Source: Stenotrophomonas bentonitica (GTDB taxonomy: Bacteria > Pseudomonadota > Gammaproteobacteria > Xanthomonadales > Xanthomonadaceae). From it: DNA of 64,000 bases. How positions within the stretch are numbered: the first letter of the stretch is position 1; every line of letters starts with the position of its first letter. A program made the translations under genes and the position numbers. The notes below the pieces were generated by a model. That model was not told the origin of the DNA. It searched no databases and saw only the letters and a list, made by a program, of their open reading frames with translations. The stretch is from NCBI RefSeq assembly GCF_013185915.1, contig NZ_JAAZUH010000001.1:682001-746000 (forward strand), read 5' to 3'. Shown here piece by piece: positions 7,697 through 15,894 of this stretch.

Positions 7697-8714
7697 CGAG
7701 GTTATCTTAAGGGTTGAGCAGCTGATCCATGCTTGCATTGGACCGCTGGACCAGTATGTCCAACCTACCCCTCTCGCCGGGGCACTTCAGATTGCGACGT
7801 TCCAAATTATGAAGGCACACTTAGCTCACCCACAGCAGGAGGAAGAACTGACTTCCATGCTTTTAGGAGCGTATGTCAGCGCGGCGACCTGGGTCCTTGA
7901 AGTCCTTGAGTCACGCGAGAGTGCCGGGCTGACGTGGGGCCATCACAACAAGCACGGCAAAAGTGGTCAAAGTGAGGGGACCACAGGTGCGGATTTCTCT
8001 CTGCTAATCAAATTCGGCGATGAGTTTGCTAGGGCTGCTGTGTTTCAGGCGAAGTGTAGCGACAGCAACGACAGAGTTTTCGTTCATCGCGTAGCACCAT
8101 ATCGCGCGGCAACCCCCAAGACCTCCGCAAGGCTGCCTGAGCCTCAGATGCTTAGACTGGTCAGTCATGGGCTCAAAATCTCTGCGTCAACCGAGGAGAG
8201 CAAACTGGATTGGCTGCACTACTGCGCCTACGGACCTACCTCTTTCTTTTGCACGCCTTTAACTCAGGCAACTCAGACTCTCGTCGACTACAGGCAGACA
8301 AAGGTTAGTGCTGATGTGGCTCTTCTGCAGTTCCTGGCGGACAACTTGAAAGACCCTTCACTCGATGAAAAGTTGAAGAAGGAGGGTGGCCGCCTCTACA
8401 AGGACCATCGAGGCGAGGTAATGAAAAGGGACGAGCACACCCGTGAGCTTCTCCATCTGCTGGCAGCTGGTTCTTCTTTCAAGCCTGACGGAGATGTGAC
8501 TGGGTGGCTTTCGCTAAGAACTGCCTCCGCGATCGAAGGCTTCGTAGAAACCTTTTCGAGTGATGTCAAGATAGTTGAGCTCAATGGACGCTCAGCCCCC
8601 GCTCCCACCGCAGAAGCCGCTATGATCAATCAGCTCAACGATGCCTTGAAAAGCTATAAGTCACCCGTTTCGTCCGTTCGCCCTGCGTCGCCTGGGTTTC
8701 GCCCCGGCAGATAG
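7665..8714 (+). CDS. Putative PD-(D/E)XK-type nuclease or restriction-like protein
   Basis: The frame encodes about 349 aa from ATG 7665 (GGGA ribosome-binding site); an earlier ATG at 7620 is possible. In the first third, TTGADFSLLIKF is followed after a short spacer by AAVFQAKCSDS. G-x-D followed by Q-x-K is the active-site pattern of Mrr-like and related PD-(D/E)XK nucleases, with E94 or E97 (numbered from 7620) as a possible preceding acid. The rest is helical, with no other domain I can name. It overlaps the preceding ORF. Its position 1 kb after an integrase fits a defence or restriction function, but that is inference. Confidence 0.6.
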   Translation: MQIMSTEWPSSEVILRVEQLIHACIGPLDQYVQPTPLAGALQIATFQIMKAHLAHPQQEEELTSMLLGAYVSAATWVLEVLESRESAGLTWGHHNKHGKSGQSEGTTGADFSLLIKFGDEFARAAVFQAKCSDSNDRVFVHRVAPYRAATPKTSARLPEPQMLRLVSHGLKISASTEESKLDWLHYCAYGPTSFFCTPLTQATQTLVDYRQTKVSADVALLQFLADNLKDPSLDEKLKKEGGRLYKDHRGEVMKRDEHTRELLHLLAAGSSFKPDGDVTGWLSLRTASAIEGFVETFSSDVKIVELNGRSAPAPTAEAAMINQLNDALKSYKSPVSSVRPASPGFRPGR

Positions 8715-8970
8715 GCCGATGACGGTCACAATCGTCACTTAGCCGGAGGGCGCCCAGCGAGGCCCATTTCTTCAGTGGGGGAATCCCTCGACCCGCCGCG
8801 ATCTAGACACTGGGAAACTTTACCGAACGCTTCCCTGGACCGCCCCATCTTCCGTCGCCTGTCGATCCCTGCGGCTCAAACCAGCTGACGTGCTGCAAGT
8901 CAGGTTGGACGCTAATGCGAAGGGGAAGCCAACGTCAGTTCATCTGCTGCCTGCCGTCATCCACGCTGGC

Positions 8971-9546
8971 TTAGCCGACGTTGCTCATCAGGATGAGAGC
9001 CTCGACGTCCCCCAGCTCCAACAGCAGCTCGGCCGCACGACGGGCTGCATTGAGGTGGTTGCCCACTTCAATCTCCACACTTTCGCTCCAGCTTTCACTC
9101 ATCCTACTCGGGTGCAAATCAGAAGCTGCGCATCGATAAACCTCTGTCGTCAGTAGGGCGAAGGAAATACCCACCCTCACGATTGCCATCCGAGTGAAAT
9201 ACTCGAATTCGCCAGCAACGTTTGCCTCGACCCACTTCCAGTCGACCTCACCCCCAGCTTCGGCCTGGATTCTCGCCGGCAAGGTCACGTCGGCCTCCCA
9301 GAATACATGGTGAGCCGGTGAGGGCTCGGTTGCCTGCGCGACGTAATTTTTCGACCATGAGGCTAAGTCCATCAACTGGGAAGAGGTCAAATGACCGTCG
9401 ATCTCAGCCAATGCCTCCTCTCGGTCCACCCGGTGAACCGATAGGCCGGCTTTGGCTCCCAACACCAGTGCGGGCACCAAGTCAGGCAACAGATCGATAA
9501 ACTCGCATACGGGGTTTGGCATAGGACACGCGTTAAGTAACCACAC
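8971..9546 (-). CDS. Hypothetical protein, about 183-191 aa
   Basis: This coherent frame contains LPDLVPALVLGAKAGLSVHR, a VDWKWVEANVAGEFEYFTRM segment and a helical C-terminus (HLNAARRAAELLLELGDVEA). The start may be the first ATG (9546) or the internal ATG at 9522 (MPNPVCEFIDLL). The latter looks more natural as an N-terminus, but neither has a good ribosome-binding site. There is no signal peptide, and I recognise no family. It is convergent with the putative nuclease gene and stands alone. Confidence 0.55.
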   Translation of the reverse strand: MWLLNACPMPNPVCEFIDLLPDLVPALVLGAKAGLSVHRVDREEALAEIDGHLTSSQLMDLASWSKNYVAQATEPSPAHHVFWEADVTLPARIQAEAGGEVDWKWVEANVAGEFEYFTRMAIVRVGISFALLTTEVYRCAASDLHPSRMSESWSESVEIEVGNHLNAARRAAELLLELGDVEALILMSNVG

Positions 9547-9984
9547 TGGTTATGCCACGCATTTGCGCCCTGTCAACCAGACCGACCTTCGCCTTGATGA
9601 GGGGCGTGAGCAGGACCGCGAGGCGTTGCGCATTGTGAGGCGACGACGCCTAGCGGTAGGACGTTGCTATCGCTGCTATTCTCTTCGCCGGGCGCGACTC
9701 CTGGCCGACCCGACTTGACCGCCAGGTCAGTCCGCTTGTCGTATGAACATGGCATCCCTGTCGACCCCCGCCGACCGTTCCACGGGGATCTGACCCCCAC
9801 CGGTGCCTTGGCTTCAATCGCGCGGCTTTTGATCGCCAGGTAGGCCGGTGCTTCCCCCAAGGCCTAGCGCTTATTCGACGCATGAGCCCCATGGCACACC
9901 TTCGCAGATCGCCGCCAGTGTGCGGCGTCTACACACGTTACTGGTTGCTTGGTAGGATCGACCAAACACATCGGCGGAGGTCCC
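9547..9984. other. Gap without a convincing gene
   Basis: Short overlapping ORFs on both strands have no good start sites. The last 30 bp contain the ribosome-binding site of the gene at 9985, preceded by TTGGTAGGATC. A very similar TTGGTAAGATC occurs upstream of the second, broken copy of that gene, so the duplication included the upstream region. Confidence 0.45.
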
Positions 9985-10476
9985 ATGTATCCAGAGCTAT
10001 GGCTTGGAATCAGCCTATCCAGCGCCCGACTTTCGGTAGCCATCGGTCCGGAGCTGACGAGCTCCATCCTCTGCAGCGGTCAGCTGGCCGAAGGCTATAA
10101 ATTGGAAAGCACCAACGACAAAGACCTTTCGCCTGTCTCGTGGAGCATCACTCTCTCCCGTAGCGAAGGAACCACCGCAACCTCTGCTTCTTTCGGCAAA
10201 GCATTTCACGTGCCCGACCCTGATCGGTCGGGGGATGACGACTTCATTGCTGCCGAAGTCTCGGTGCCCAGCACGCAGTTTGATCGCATTCTTCAGCTGT
10301 TGACCCTGGGTGTCGGGGCCTACCAACTGGGGCTGTGCTTAACCGGACTGACCTACCGTGCAAGCCCTCTGGATACCACTCGCGTTTGGAGGCTGCCTGA
10401 TACGCTCTCCATCAGCGAAGCGACAATGGAAACGGACCTTATGAGCGAGGCAGTTCACAGTGCCAGGAAAGATTGA
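9985..10476 (+). CDS. Orphan protein, intact copy of a tandem pair
   Basis: The 163-aa product starts at ATG 9985 behind a strong GGAGG ribosome-binding site (MYPELWLGISLSSARLSVAI). It is probably beta-rich and soluble; I recognise no domain. Conserved blocks shared with the copy at 10725 are a YPELWL/HPDLWL start, CSGQL, PDPDR.G..DF.AAE, TQFDR.LQLL and RVW.LPDTL.IS, so these positions have been kept by selection. It stands alone on the plus strand. A link to the cell envelope or to stress is possible, but nothing shows it. Confidence 0.65.
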   Translation: MYPELWLGISLSSARLSVAIGPELTSSILCSGQLAEGYKLESTNDKDLSPVSWSITLSRSEGTTATSASFGKAFHVPDPDRSGDDDFIAAEVSVPSTQFDRILQLLTLGVGAYQLGLCLTGLTYRASPLDTTRVWRLPDTLSISEATMETDLMSEAVHSARKD

Positions 10477-10724
10477 CGCTTCGAAGGCAATGTTGAGGCG
10501 CTAGTGGATGCCATGCGCGTGAAGGTCGGACACTGAGCTACAAGCCAGCCGGGCGGACCGCCGCCACCGTCCTGCGCGCTGATCCAAGGAAAATTGCGCG
10601 TCAGACATCCGGGTGGGCCGTAGATCCGTTGACGTTGAGGTCAATCCACTCAACACATCGGGGACTGCCCCACCCGGCGCCTCTCAATTGGTAAGATCCC
10701 GCATCTCCATCTGTCCTGACCTCA

Positions 10725-11215
10725 ATGCACCCGGATCTGTGGCTGGCGATCAAAGTATCCAACTCAAGCCTGTCCGTGTCCCTTGGACCCGAACATTCCA
10801 ACGTTCTTCACTGCTCCGGCCAGCTGTCGGAGAAGTATGGCTTGGTAGGAGATGCTGGCAGAGACTGTCGCGTCTGCCTTGGACCATCTCTATCTTCCGC
10901 GGGACTGCGACTGCCGCCGGCGGGGCTTCAGTCGGCGTAGCCTACCCGGTCGTAGACCCAGACAGGCCTGGCGAGAACGATTTCCTCGCGGCCGAGGCGA
11001 CCGTCACCGATACGCAGTTTGACCGCCTCCTGCAACTGCTCTCTGTTGCAGTAAGCGCCCCGGAGATCCACTTGGCCATCAGCGGCCTCACCTATGGAAG
11101 CGGACTGGAGAATGCGACTCGTGTCTGGACTCTTCCCGATACGCTGCCCATCTCTACAGCGAGGATGACCGCGGATGTCTCTGGACGGCCCTATTTGGCA
11201 AATGTCCCCGCGTAG
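10725..11215 (+). pseudogene. Frameshifted second copy of the 9985 gene
   Basis: The frame from ATG 10725 (MHPDLWLAIKVSNSSLSVSL) aligns with the first 45 residues of the upstream gene and then loses similarity. From about 10865 the alignment continues in the adjacent frame (VDPDRPGENDFLAAEATVTD, then TQFDRLLQLL and TRVWTLPDTLPIS) to the stop at 11213-11215. A one-base indel near 10862-10880 explains this. Unlike the intact copy it has no clear GGAGG site. The two copies are about 250 bp apart and well diverged, so the duplication is old and the disruption may be more recent. A sequencing error cannot be excluded. Confidence 0.7.
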
Positions 11216-11389
11216 GCCTGGGCGATAGCTATGTGACCGAGGCGCTGGGTCTGGACGACCTGCTCTGGTTGATACGGATTTGGCTCCCGACCTGCCAAGG
11301 CGGCTCACCAGCGTCAGTCTGCCGGAACGACGAATGGATACGCCAGATAACGTAAGTTCGGTAGTCCTGCATTGCCCGCACATCACAAG

Positions 11390-11620
11390 CTAGGCACCCT
11401 CTTCCTCATCCTCATCCTCATCAGATGTCTCCTCCTCCAATCCATAGATCCATACTTTTTTGTCGGCATCGACTATGCGCAGTCCTCGCCACCCCAGGCT
11501 GACCTCGACTTCCTTCATCGCAGCCAGTGCCTTTTCAAAGGTTGTAAATTCACCCTCTGGCACGGGCTCCCAGTTATTCCGATAGGCGGCTTCTATCGTG
11601 AATGAAGCGTCGTTCTCCAT
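11390..11620 (-). CDS. Small acidic hypothetical protein, 76 aa
   Basis: Starting at the internal ATG (11618-11620, AGAGA upstream) the product begins MENDASFTIEAAYRNNWEPV and ends in an almost purely acidic tail (EEETSDEDEDEEEGA). The middle (FTTFEKALAAMKEVEVSLGW) suggests an alpha/beta fold. A longer version from 11695 is possible but has a basic N-terminus unlike the rest. The style matches other short orphan proteins in this window, with a FxxxxxALAA helix. Function unknown. Confidence 0.6.
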   Translation of the reverse strand: MENDASFTIEAAYRNNWEPVPEGEFTTFEKALAAMKEVEVSLGWRGLRIVDADKKVWIYGLEEETSDEDEDEEEGA

Positions 11621-11786
11621 AGCAATCTCTGTATTGCGCACGCGAATGCGAGCTGTCAGAGAGCAAGATAAGTTGCCAGGAAGAAACCGCAACATGGATC
11701 ATTGAAATAGCCCCGCCAAAAGCTATTTCTGCGCGGCGTTTAGCAAATTTTTCGAATTTTCGGCCCATTGCACAGTTTTTCGCTCT

Positions 11787-12230
11787 TCACCTTCGCAACG
11801 GCTGGACGCAGGGGGGCGCGTCAAGCGCCTCGGCGATCTCAGGCCCGTCCACAAACACGGTGCGCGCGCTCCGACCCTCCACAGTCAAGTTGACCGTGCG
11901 ACCAACAGCGCGCGTTCGGTGCACCGTCCCTGCAGGAATAGTGACGCACTGCCACGGCCCGAGTGCGAACCCAGCCCCGGAGCTGATATCAATTTGGAGC
12001 TCGCCCTCGAAGACCAAGAAGACTTCATCGCTGTCTGGGTGTAGATGCCACCTATACTCCCCGTGGAAAACTGCCATCCGAATGCAGCTTTCGTTGAACT
12101 CCAGCAAGACCTGGTTGCGGTATGAGCCGGTGACCTCGCGTTGCAGGGAGTGGACATCCAAGACCTGCAGCGCACCATGACGTGGTCGCTCGGCAGCATA
12201 CTGTTCAGGAGAGGGGAAGTCTGTGTTCAT
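11787..12230 (-). CDS. Cupin-domain protein
   Basis: From ATG 12228-12230 the protein is 147 aa. It has a single cupin_2-like beta-barrel: WHLHPDSDEVFLVFEGELQ supplies the H-x-H...E motif 1, and PAGTVHRTRA supplies the motif 2 His. These would bind a metal ion. The typical small-cupin size and lack of a signal peptide suggest a cytosolic isomerase-, dioxygenase- or sensor-like protein; the substrate cannot be told. A longer frame to 12437 is open but includes repeat-like sequence and is less likely. A 57-aa ORF lies 71 nt upstream on the same strand. Confidence 0.8.
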   Translation of the reverse strand: MNTDFPSPEQYAAERPRHGALQVLDVHSLQREVTGSYRNQVLLEFNESCIRMAVFHGEYRWHLHPDSDEVFLVFEGELQIDISSGAGFALGPWQCVTIPAGTVHRTRAVGRTVNLTVEGRSARTVFVDGPEIAEALDAPPCVQPLRR

Positions 12231-12300
12231 GAGGGCCAGTGGTGGAACCAAAGCGTGGCAAAAATGCCACGGGTGAGTATTCCGACTTCTACGGCGCTCT

Positions 12301-12474
12301 CTATGCGTATGCAGATGATACGTTGAGCGGAAGCGTCCGGCCTCCCGGATACGCAGGTGGCAGCCCCCGCTGCACTTCTGCGACCCACTTAAGCGCCTCG
12401 CGATGGTAATCGGCTCCATTGGCCCACTCCCATCCACTTAAGCTGCAGTGTATCGACCGCATGGCCCGCGCCAT
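12301..12474 (-). CDS. Small hypothetical protein, 57 aa, with a tail repeated at 20.8 kb
   Basis: Reading left from ATG 12472-12474 gives MARAMRSIHCSLSGWEWA, then NGADYHREALKWVAEVQRG and LPPAYPGG, ending at TAG 12301-12303. The composition is protein-like. GGAG is very close to the first ATG, so the ATG at 12460-12462 may be the true start. About 50 bp encoding VAEVQRGLPPAYPGG recur in the opposite orientation at 20757-20808 as VAEMQRGLLPAYPG. The gene may be intact and the other locus a remnant, or both may be pieces of a dispersed repeat. Confidence 0.45.
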   Translation of the reverse strand: MARAMRSIHCSLSGWEWANGADYHREALKWVAEVQRGLPPAYPGGRTLPLNVSSAYA

Positions 12475-12904
12475 GCTCCAATAGCTGCTAGGTCACCTGC
12501 AATATCCGGGTTCCCTCCGCTTGGAGACACCCCTGAAGGGTGGCGTCTCCCCCGTCGTTGATAGCAATTTGCTCGCGGGCGCGTGAATGTTGTGAAAAGA
12601 AATCTCGTTCAAACCTTGCAGTCCTCCCTGGGAGCTGGGCGCCAGCAACGGGTTCTCACCGGTATGCCCTGGCAGAGGGGGCGGCTGTTCGGCACATACA
12701 TTAGAACCGGACCGTCGAAACCATCGACGCAACCCAGTGCTCGCGACATTGGGCAGCAGCCTTGCTCAAGTGGGACTCACCCAAACACGCCTGGCGCACG
12801 GCCGACGGGATGTCTAGTGCGGGCCTGCCGTCTTTGTCCCAGCTCCGCGGCTGCACCCGCGGAGCTCTCTTTCGGTGCAGCCCGTCTCGGGGCCAGAGTC
12901 GGCG
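12475..12904. other. Gap without a convincing gene
   Basis: Several overlapping ORFs on both strands (for example 12583-12912 plus and 12493-12732 minus) have no recognisable domains or ribosome-binding sites. The right end may contain further decayed sequence of the sialidase-like remnant that follows. Confidence 0.4.
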
Positions 12905-13351
12905 TGATATAAGATCCACGCGAATCCATCAGCCAGGTGGAAGATCCCGTTGTGCCCGGGCGCATAAACGTTCCCGGCGGGAGTTTTTCCCCATGGTGGA
13001 AGCCTGCGGAGACGACCCGCGGTGCCCTGTGTCCTACAAGACTTCCCCCGACGGGCGCACCTGGCCGGCTGGACTGGGCACGCCGATGGCGGACCAGCGC
13101 TGTGGACCCCACGTGATGACCATACCGGCGGCACTGTGTTCGTCACCTCGTGCTTCAACCAAGTCAGTGCAAGCAAGGACGGCGGAACCACCTGGCAAAC
13201 GCTGACACCCGCCGCATGGCCACTCCGTTTTTGCCATTCCTGGCCGGCCGTGGTCGAACTCGGACCGGAAGAGATTGGAGTGGTCAACGTGGTGGACGGC
13301 AGCGTGAAGATCCGTTTCGGAACGCACTCACCTGCTCGACCGGAACCTTAA
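12905..13351 (+). pseudogene. Decayed BNR/sialidase-like gene fragment
   Basis: One frame encodes CGDDPRCPVSYKTSPDGRTW. The next frame continues with HTGGTVFVTSCFNQ, then SKDGGTTWQTLTPAAW and CHSWPAVVELGPEEIG. S-x-D-G-x-T-W is the Asp-box (BNR) motif of exo-sialidases and related beta-propeller proteins, and it appears twice at plausible spacing. The two halves are in different frames, switching near 13080-13110, and there is no start codon or second half. The surrounding sequence is non-coding, so I read it as a gene relic. Confidence 0.5.
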
Positions 13352-13562
13352 GACTAAAGGGAGGTCCGCAATCGCAGTGCTCTCGTCCGAAAAGCCCAGC
13401 TGGTAAGACGGCTGCGCCGAGCAGAACCCAAGACGGCGATTGCTGCTACCCAAATGCGTTCCGCAGGAACACATTGATGCTGGAGTCCTGATTCACCGCT
13501 GCGCTTTGGGCGGCGTTCGCGCGTCGGGCGTCGCTGACTCCTCACGGTCATCGATTTCAAAA

Positions 13563-14003
13563 CTACTCGACCCCTGCCCCATTCGCTTTCAAGAACTCCG
13601 CGAACGCGTCGTCCCCTACCTCCAACGCATGCTCAACTGGATCGCCTTCATCGACACTAGCGCCATGCGCAAGAAGAAGCTCTGAGACTTGAATCTTCAG
13701 CTCGATCGTCATGTCCTCTGATTGAGCCAACCATACCAGGGGCGTTTCATCGTCTTCGTCTTCAGTGCATGGATACAGGTCCGGACCGATACCCGCAGCA
13801 AGCAGCGCCTTCACCAACTCTAAATCCCCGTTGACACAAGCCCGGTGCAAGTGCGGGAAACCAAAGTCCTTTGCCCTTGCAGCAAGGTCGTCTGGCAATC
13901 CATGCACAACCCGCTGCAACTGTTCGAAAGCCTGAGCGAAATCGGGAATACTCGCGTAAAAACGCCCCCAACCTTCTTCTCTTGCAAGTGCAGCGTAATC
14001 CAT
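13563..14003 (-). CDS. Ankyrin-repeat-like protein
   Basis: The 146-aa protein starts at ATG 14001-14003 (GGGAG upstream), the point where its paralogue at 23.7-24.2 kb also begins. It contains FPHLHRACVNGDLELVKALL, a canonical ankyrin helix pair, then TPLVWLA and a second unit ending LLLAHGASVDEGDPVEHALE. A long acidic loop (YPCTEDEDDE) sits between the repeats, and the other copy keeps it. Such short ankyrin proteins bind other proteins in the cytosol; the partner is unknown. It is a single-gene unit. The paralogue (23734-24167, minus) carries a frameshift. Confidence 0.75.
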   Translation of the reverse strand: MDYAALAREEGWGRFYASIPDFAQAFEQLQRVVHGLPDDLAARAKDFGFPHLHRACVNGDLELVKALLAAGIGPDLYPCTEDEDDETPLVWLAQSEDMTIELKIQVSELLLAHGASVDEGDPVEHALEVGDDAFAEFLKANGAGVE

Positions 14004-14178
14004 GCCCGGCTCCCGAAAGTTGCCCACCTACTGCTCGGAAGAGTAGACGTTCCACGGACGCAGCGCCAGCTTAGGGTCCAGGACAGTGCCGAGGACGGGT
14101 GGGCCATGGCGAAGCGCCTGCGCCGGCTGTTGGCAACGGGTGTCGCGGTGCTGTGTTCCCGTCCCAGCACGATGAATC

Positions 14179-15873
14179 TCACACCGGCTGGTCGGTTACC
14201 TGCGACTGACGGAGGGCGGGCCACTCCACTGAGATCGGATGCCAAGATTGAAGCATGGGCCGGTGTCCGACGCTGATCACAATGGACCGCGGAAGCCTCT
14301 CTTCCAGCAGTTGATACATCCTTGACTCGCCCTCCGGGTCAAGCGCCGACGTTGACTCGTCCAAGAACAGCACCGCTGGCCTATGCACCAACACACGGGC
14401 AAAGCCCAGCCGTTGCTGCTCGCCAGGGGACAAGCGTCGATGCCAGGTTTCGTCGCACTCAAGCTCGTCCCCCAGCTTGCCCAAGCCGACGTCAGAAAGC
14501 ACTGCGCGCGCGTCAGCGATGTCTAAGCCTTCCGGATCTGACGGGTAAGCCAAGCAGGCCATAAGCGTTGCGTCGGGCATGTAGGTTTGCTGCGGCAGGA
14601 ACATGGTGAGTCCGTCTGGCAAGGTCACTTCCCCCGAGGCGAAGGGCCATAAGCCAGCAAGAGCCCTGAGCAGCAAAGACTTCCCACTGCCCGACCGACC
14701 CTGAATCAACAGCCGGTCGCCCGGATGCAGTTGCAATCGGTCTACTACCCCCAAGCTAGAGCCGTCTGGAAGCTCGAGGCCCACGGAACTCAGCACGAGA
14801 TCGCGCCCTCCTTTCCGGCGCTTCAAGCCATTACTTCTTGGCCTTTTTAAGGCCAAATCGAACTCATAAAGGCGCTGAAACACCGAGCGAAGTAGGGCCA
14901 AATCCTTGTATCTGTAGACGAACCAGGACAATGAGCCTCGCACTCGGTTGAACAGGCTGTTGAGCTGCATCACGGTGCCGATCGTGATCGCCCCGGAAAA
15001 GTATCGCGGCCCCGTAATCAGGTAGGGCAGCAGCATCGAGCTCTGAACGTAGAGAGCATTGAAGGCAGTGATGCGCTTTGTGTATCGCATGATCTCCCCC
15101 CAATTGCCGCGGATGCGCTCAAAGGCAGTGGCTAGGCGCTTTGATTCGACCGCCTCCCCACGCCACAAAGCGATTGGCAAGGCGTTCTCGCGCATCCGGA
15201 CCAGCAGGTAGCGAAAGTCGGCTTCTCTTCGCTGTTGCTGGTAGTCGATCGGGACCAAACCCCTACCGACCCGCTCCATGATGACCGAGCCCACGAGCGC
15301 GTAAACAACGGCGGCCCACATCATATAGCCGGGAACTTGCACCGTCGTCCCCGCCAACGCAAAGCTCGCAGCTCCAGAGAGTCCCCACAGCATCGTTGCG
15401 AAGGTGAAAAAGTCCACTGCATAGTTAAGCGCCCCCACTGAAAGCCGAAGCGTCTCGCTTGCCATGAGGCGAAGATCCTCGGCAATGCGCTGATCTGGGT
15501 TGTCCACCGCGCCGAAGGCGCCCACGCGCCAGTAGGTGCTCTCCTGGGTCCACTGGTCCAAGTAGTGGCCTGTTAGCCAAGTGCGCCACCTCATCTCCAG
15601 CGCTTGCTCGAACCAAACCCGCCCCGTTCCGGCTACCACGATGCCGGCCACGATGGCCGACAGTTCTGCCATTTGGCTCCAGAAGGCAGGCAGATCGCGT
15701 TCCACCAAGGCGTCGAAGAAGTTCTTCTGCCAAAGCGTCTGCCGAACCCCGATGTAATTCAGGAAAACGTCCAGCGCTATGACGGTGGCGAGCAGGCCGT
15801 AGGCCCGCCACCGATCTTGAGAAACCCAGTATGGCCGCACCAACCGCCACGCGTCGCGTGCTGATAGCTTCAT
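14179..15873 (-). CDS. ABC transporter, fused permease and ATPase (SbmA/BacA- or YddA-like)
   Basis: The 564-aa half-transporter has an N-terminal membrane domain of the ABC_membrane_2/SbmA-BacA type (residues about 1-330, including VFLNYIGVRQTLWQKNFFDA and ITGPRYFSGAITIG). A C-terminal ATPase follows, with Walker A GRSGSGKS, signature LSPGEQQRLGFARVL, Walker B AVLFLDESTSALD and the H-loop SVGHRP. Such proteins homodimerise in the inner membrane and move peptides, antibiotics or cofactors, often inward. The gene starts 21 bp after the TonB-dependent receptor stop on the same strand, so they form an operon. The likely job is to take up the ligand that the receptor delivers to the periplasm (inference). 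No substrate-binding protein is encoded nearby. Confidence 0.85.
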   Translation of the reverse strand: MKLSARDAWRLVRPYWVSQDRWRAYGLLATVIALDVFLNYIGVRQTLWQKNFFDALVERDLPAFWSQMAELSAIVAGIVVAGTGRVWFEQALEMRWRTWLTGHYLDQWTQESTYWRVGAFGAVDNPDQRIAEDLRLMASETLRLSVGALNYAVDFFTFATMLWGLSGAASFALAGTTVQVPGYMMWAAVVYALVGSVIMERVGRGLVPIDYQQQRREADFRYLLVRMRENALPIALWRGEAVESKRLATAFERIRGNWGEIMRYTKRITAFNALYVQSSMLLPYLITGPRYFSGAITIGTVMQLNSLFNRVRGSLSWFVYRYKDLALLRSVFQRLYEFDLALKRPRSNGLKRRKGGRDLVLSSVGLELPDGSSLGVVDRLQLHPGDRLLIQGRSGSGKSLLLRALAGLWPFASGEVTLPDGLTMFLPQQTYMPDATLMACLAYPSDPEGLDIADARAVLSDVGLGKLGDELECDETWHRRLSPGEQQRLGFARVLVHRPAVLFLDESTSALDPEGESRMYQLLEERLPRSIVISVGHRPMLQSWHPISVEWPALRQSQVTDQPV

Positions 15874-15894
15874 AGCACTGGACCAGGGTGGCGG

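Noticed and set aside
11787..12437. Longer 216-codon version of the cupin gene
   Set aside because: The extra N-terminal 69 residues read through the 57-aa ORF in another frame and do not look like cupin sequence; the ATG at 12230 gives a normal cupin length.
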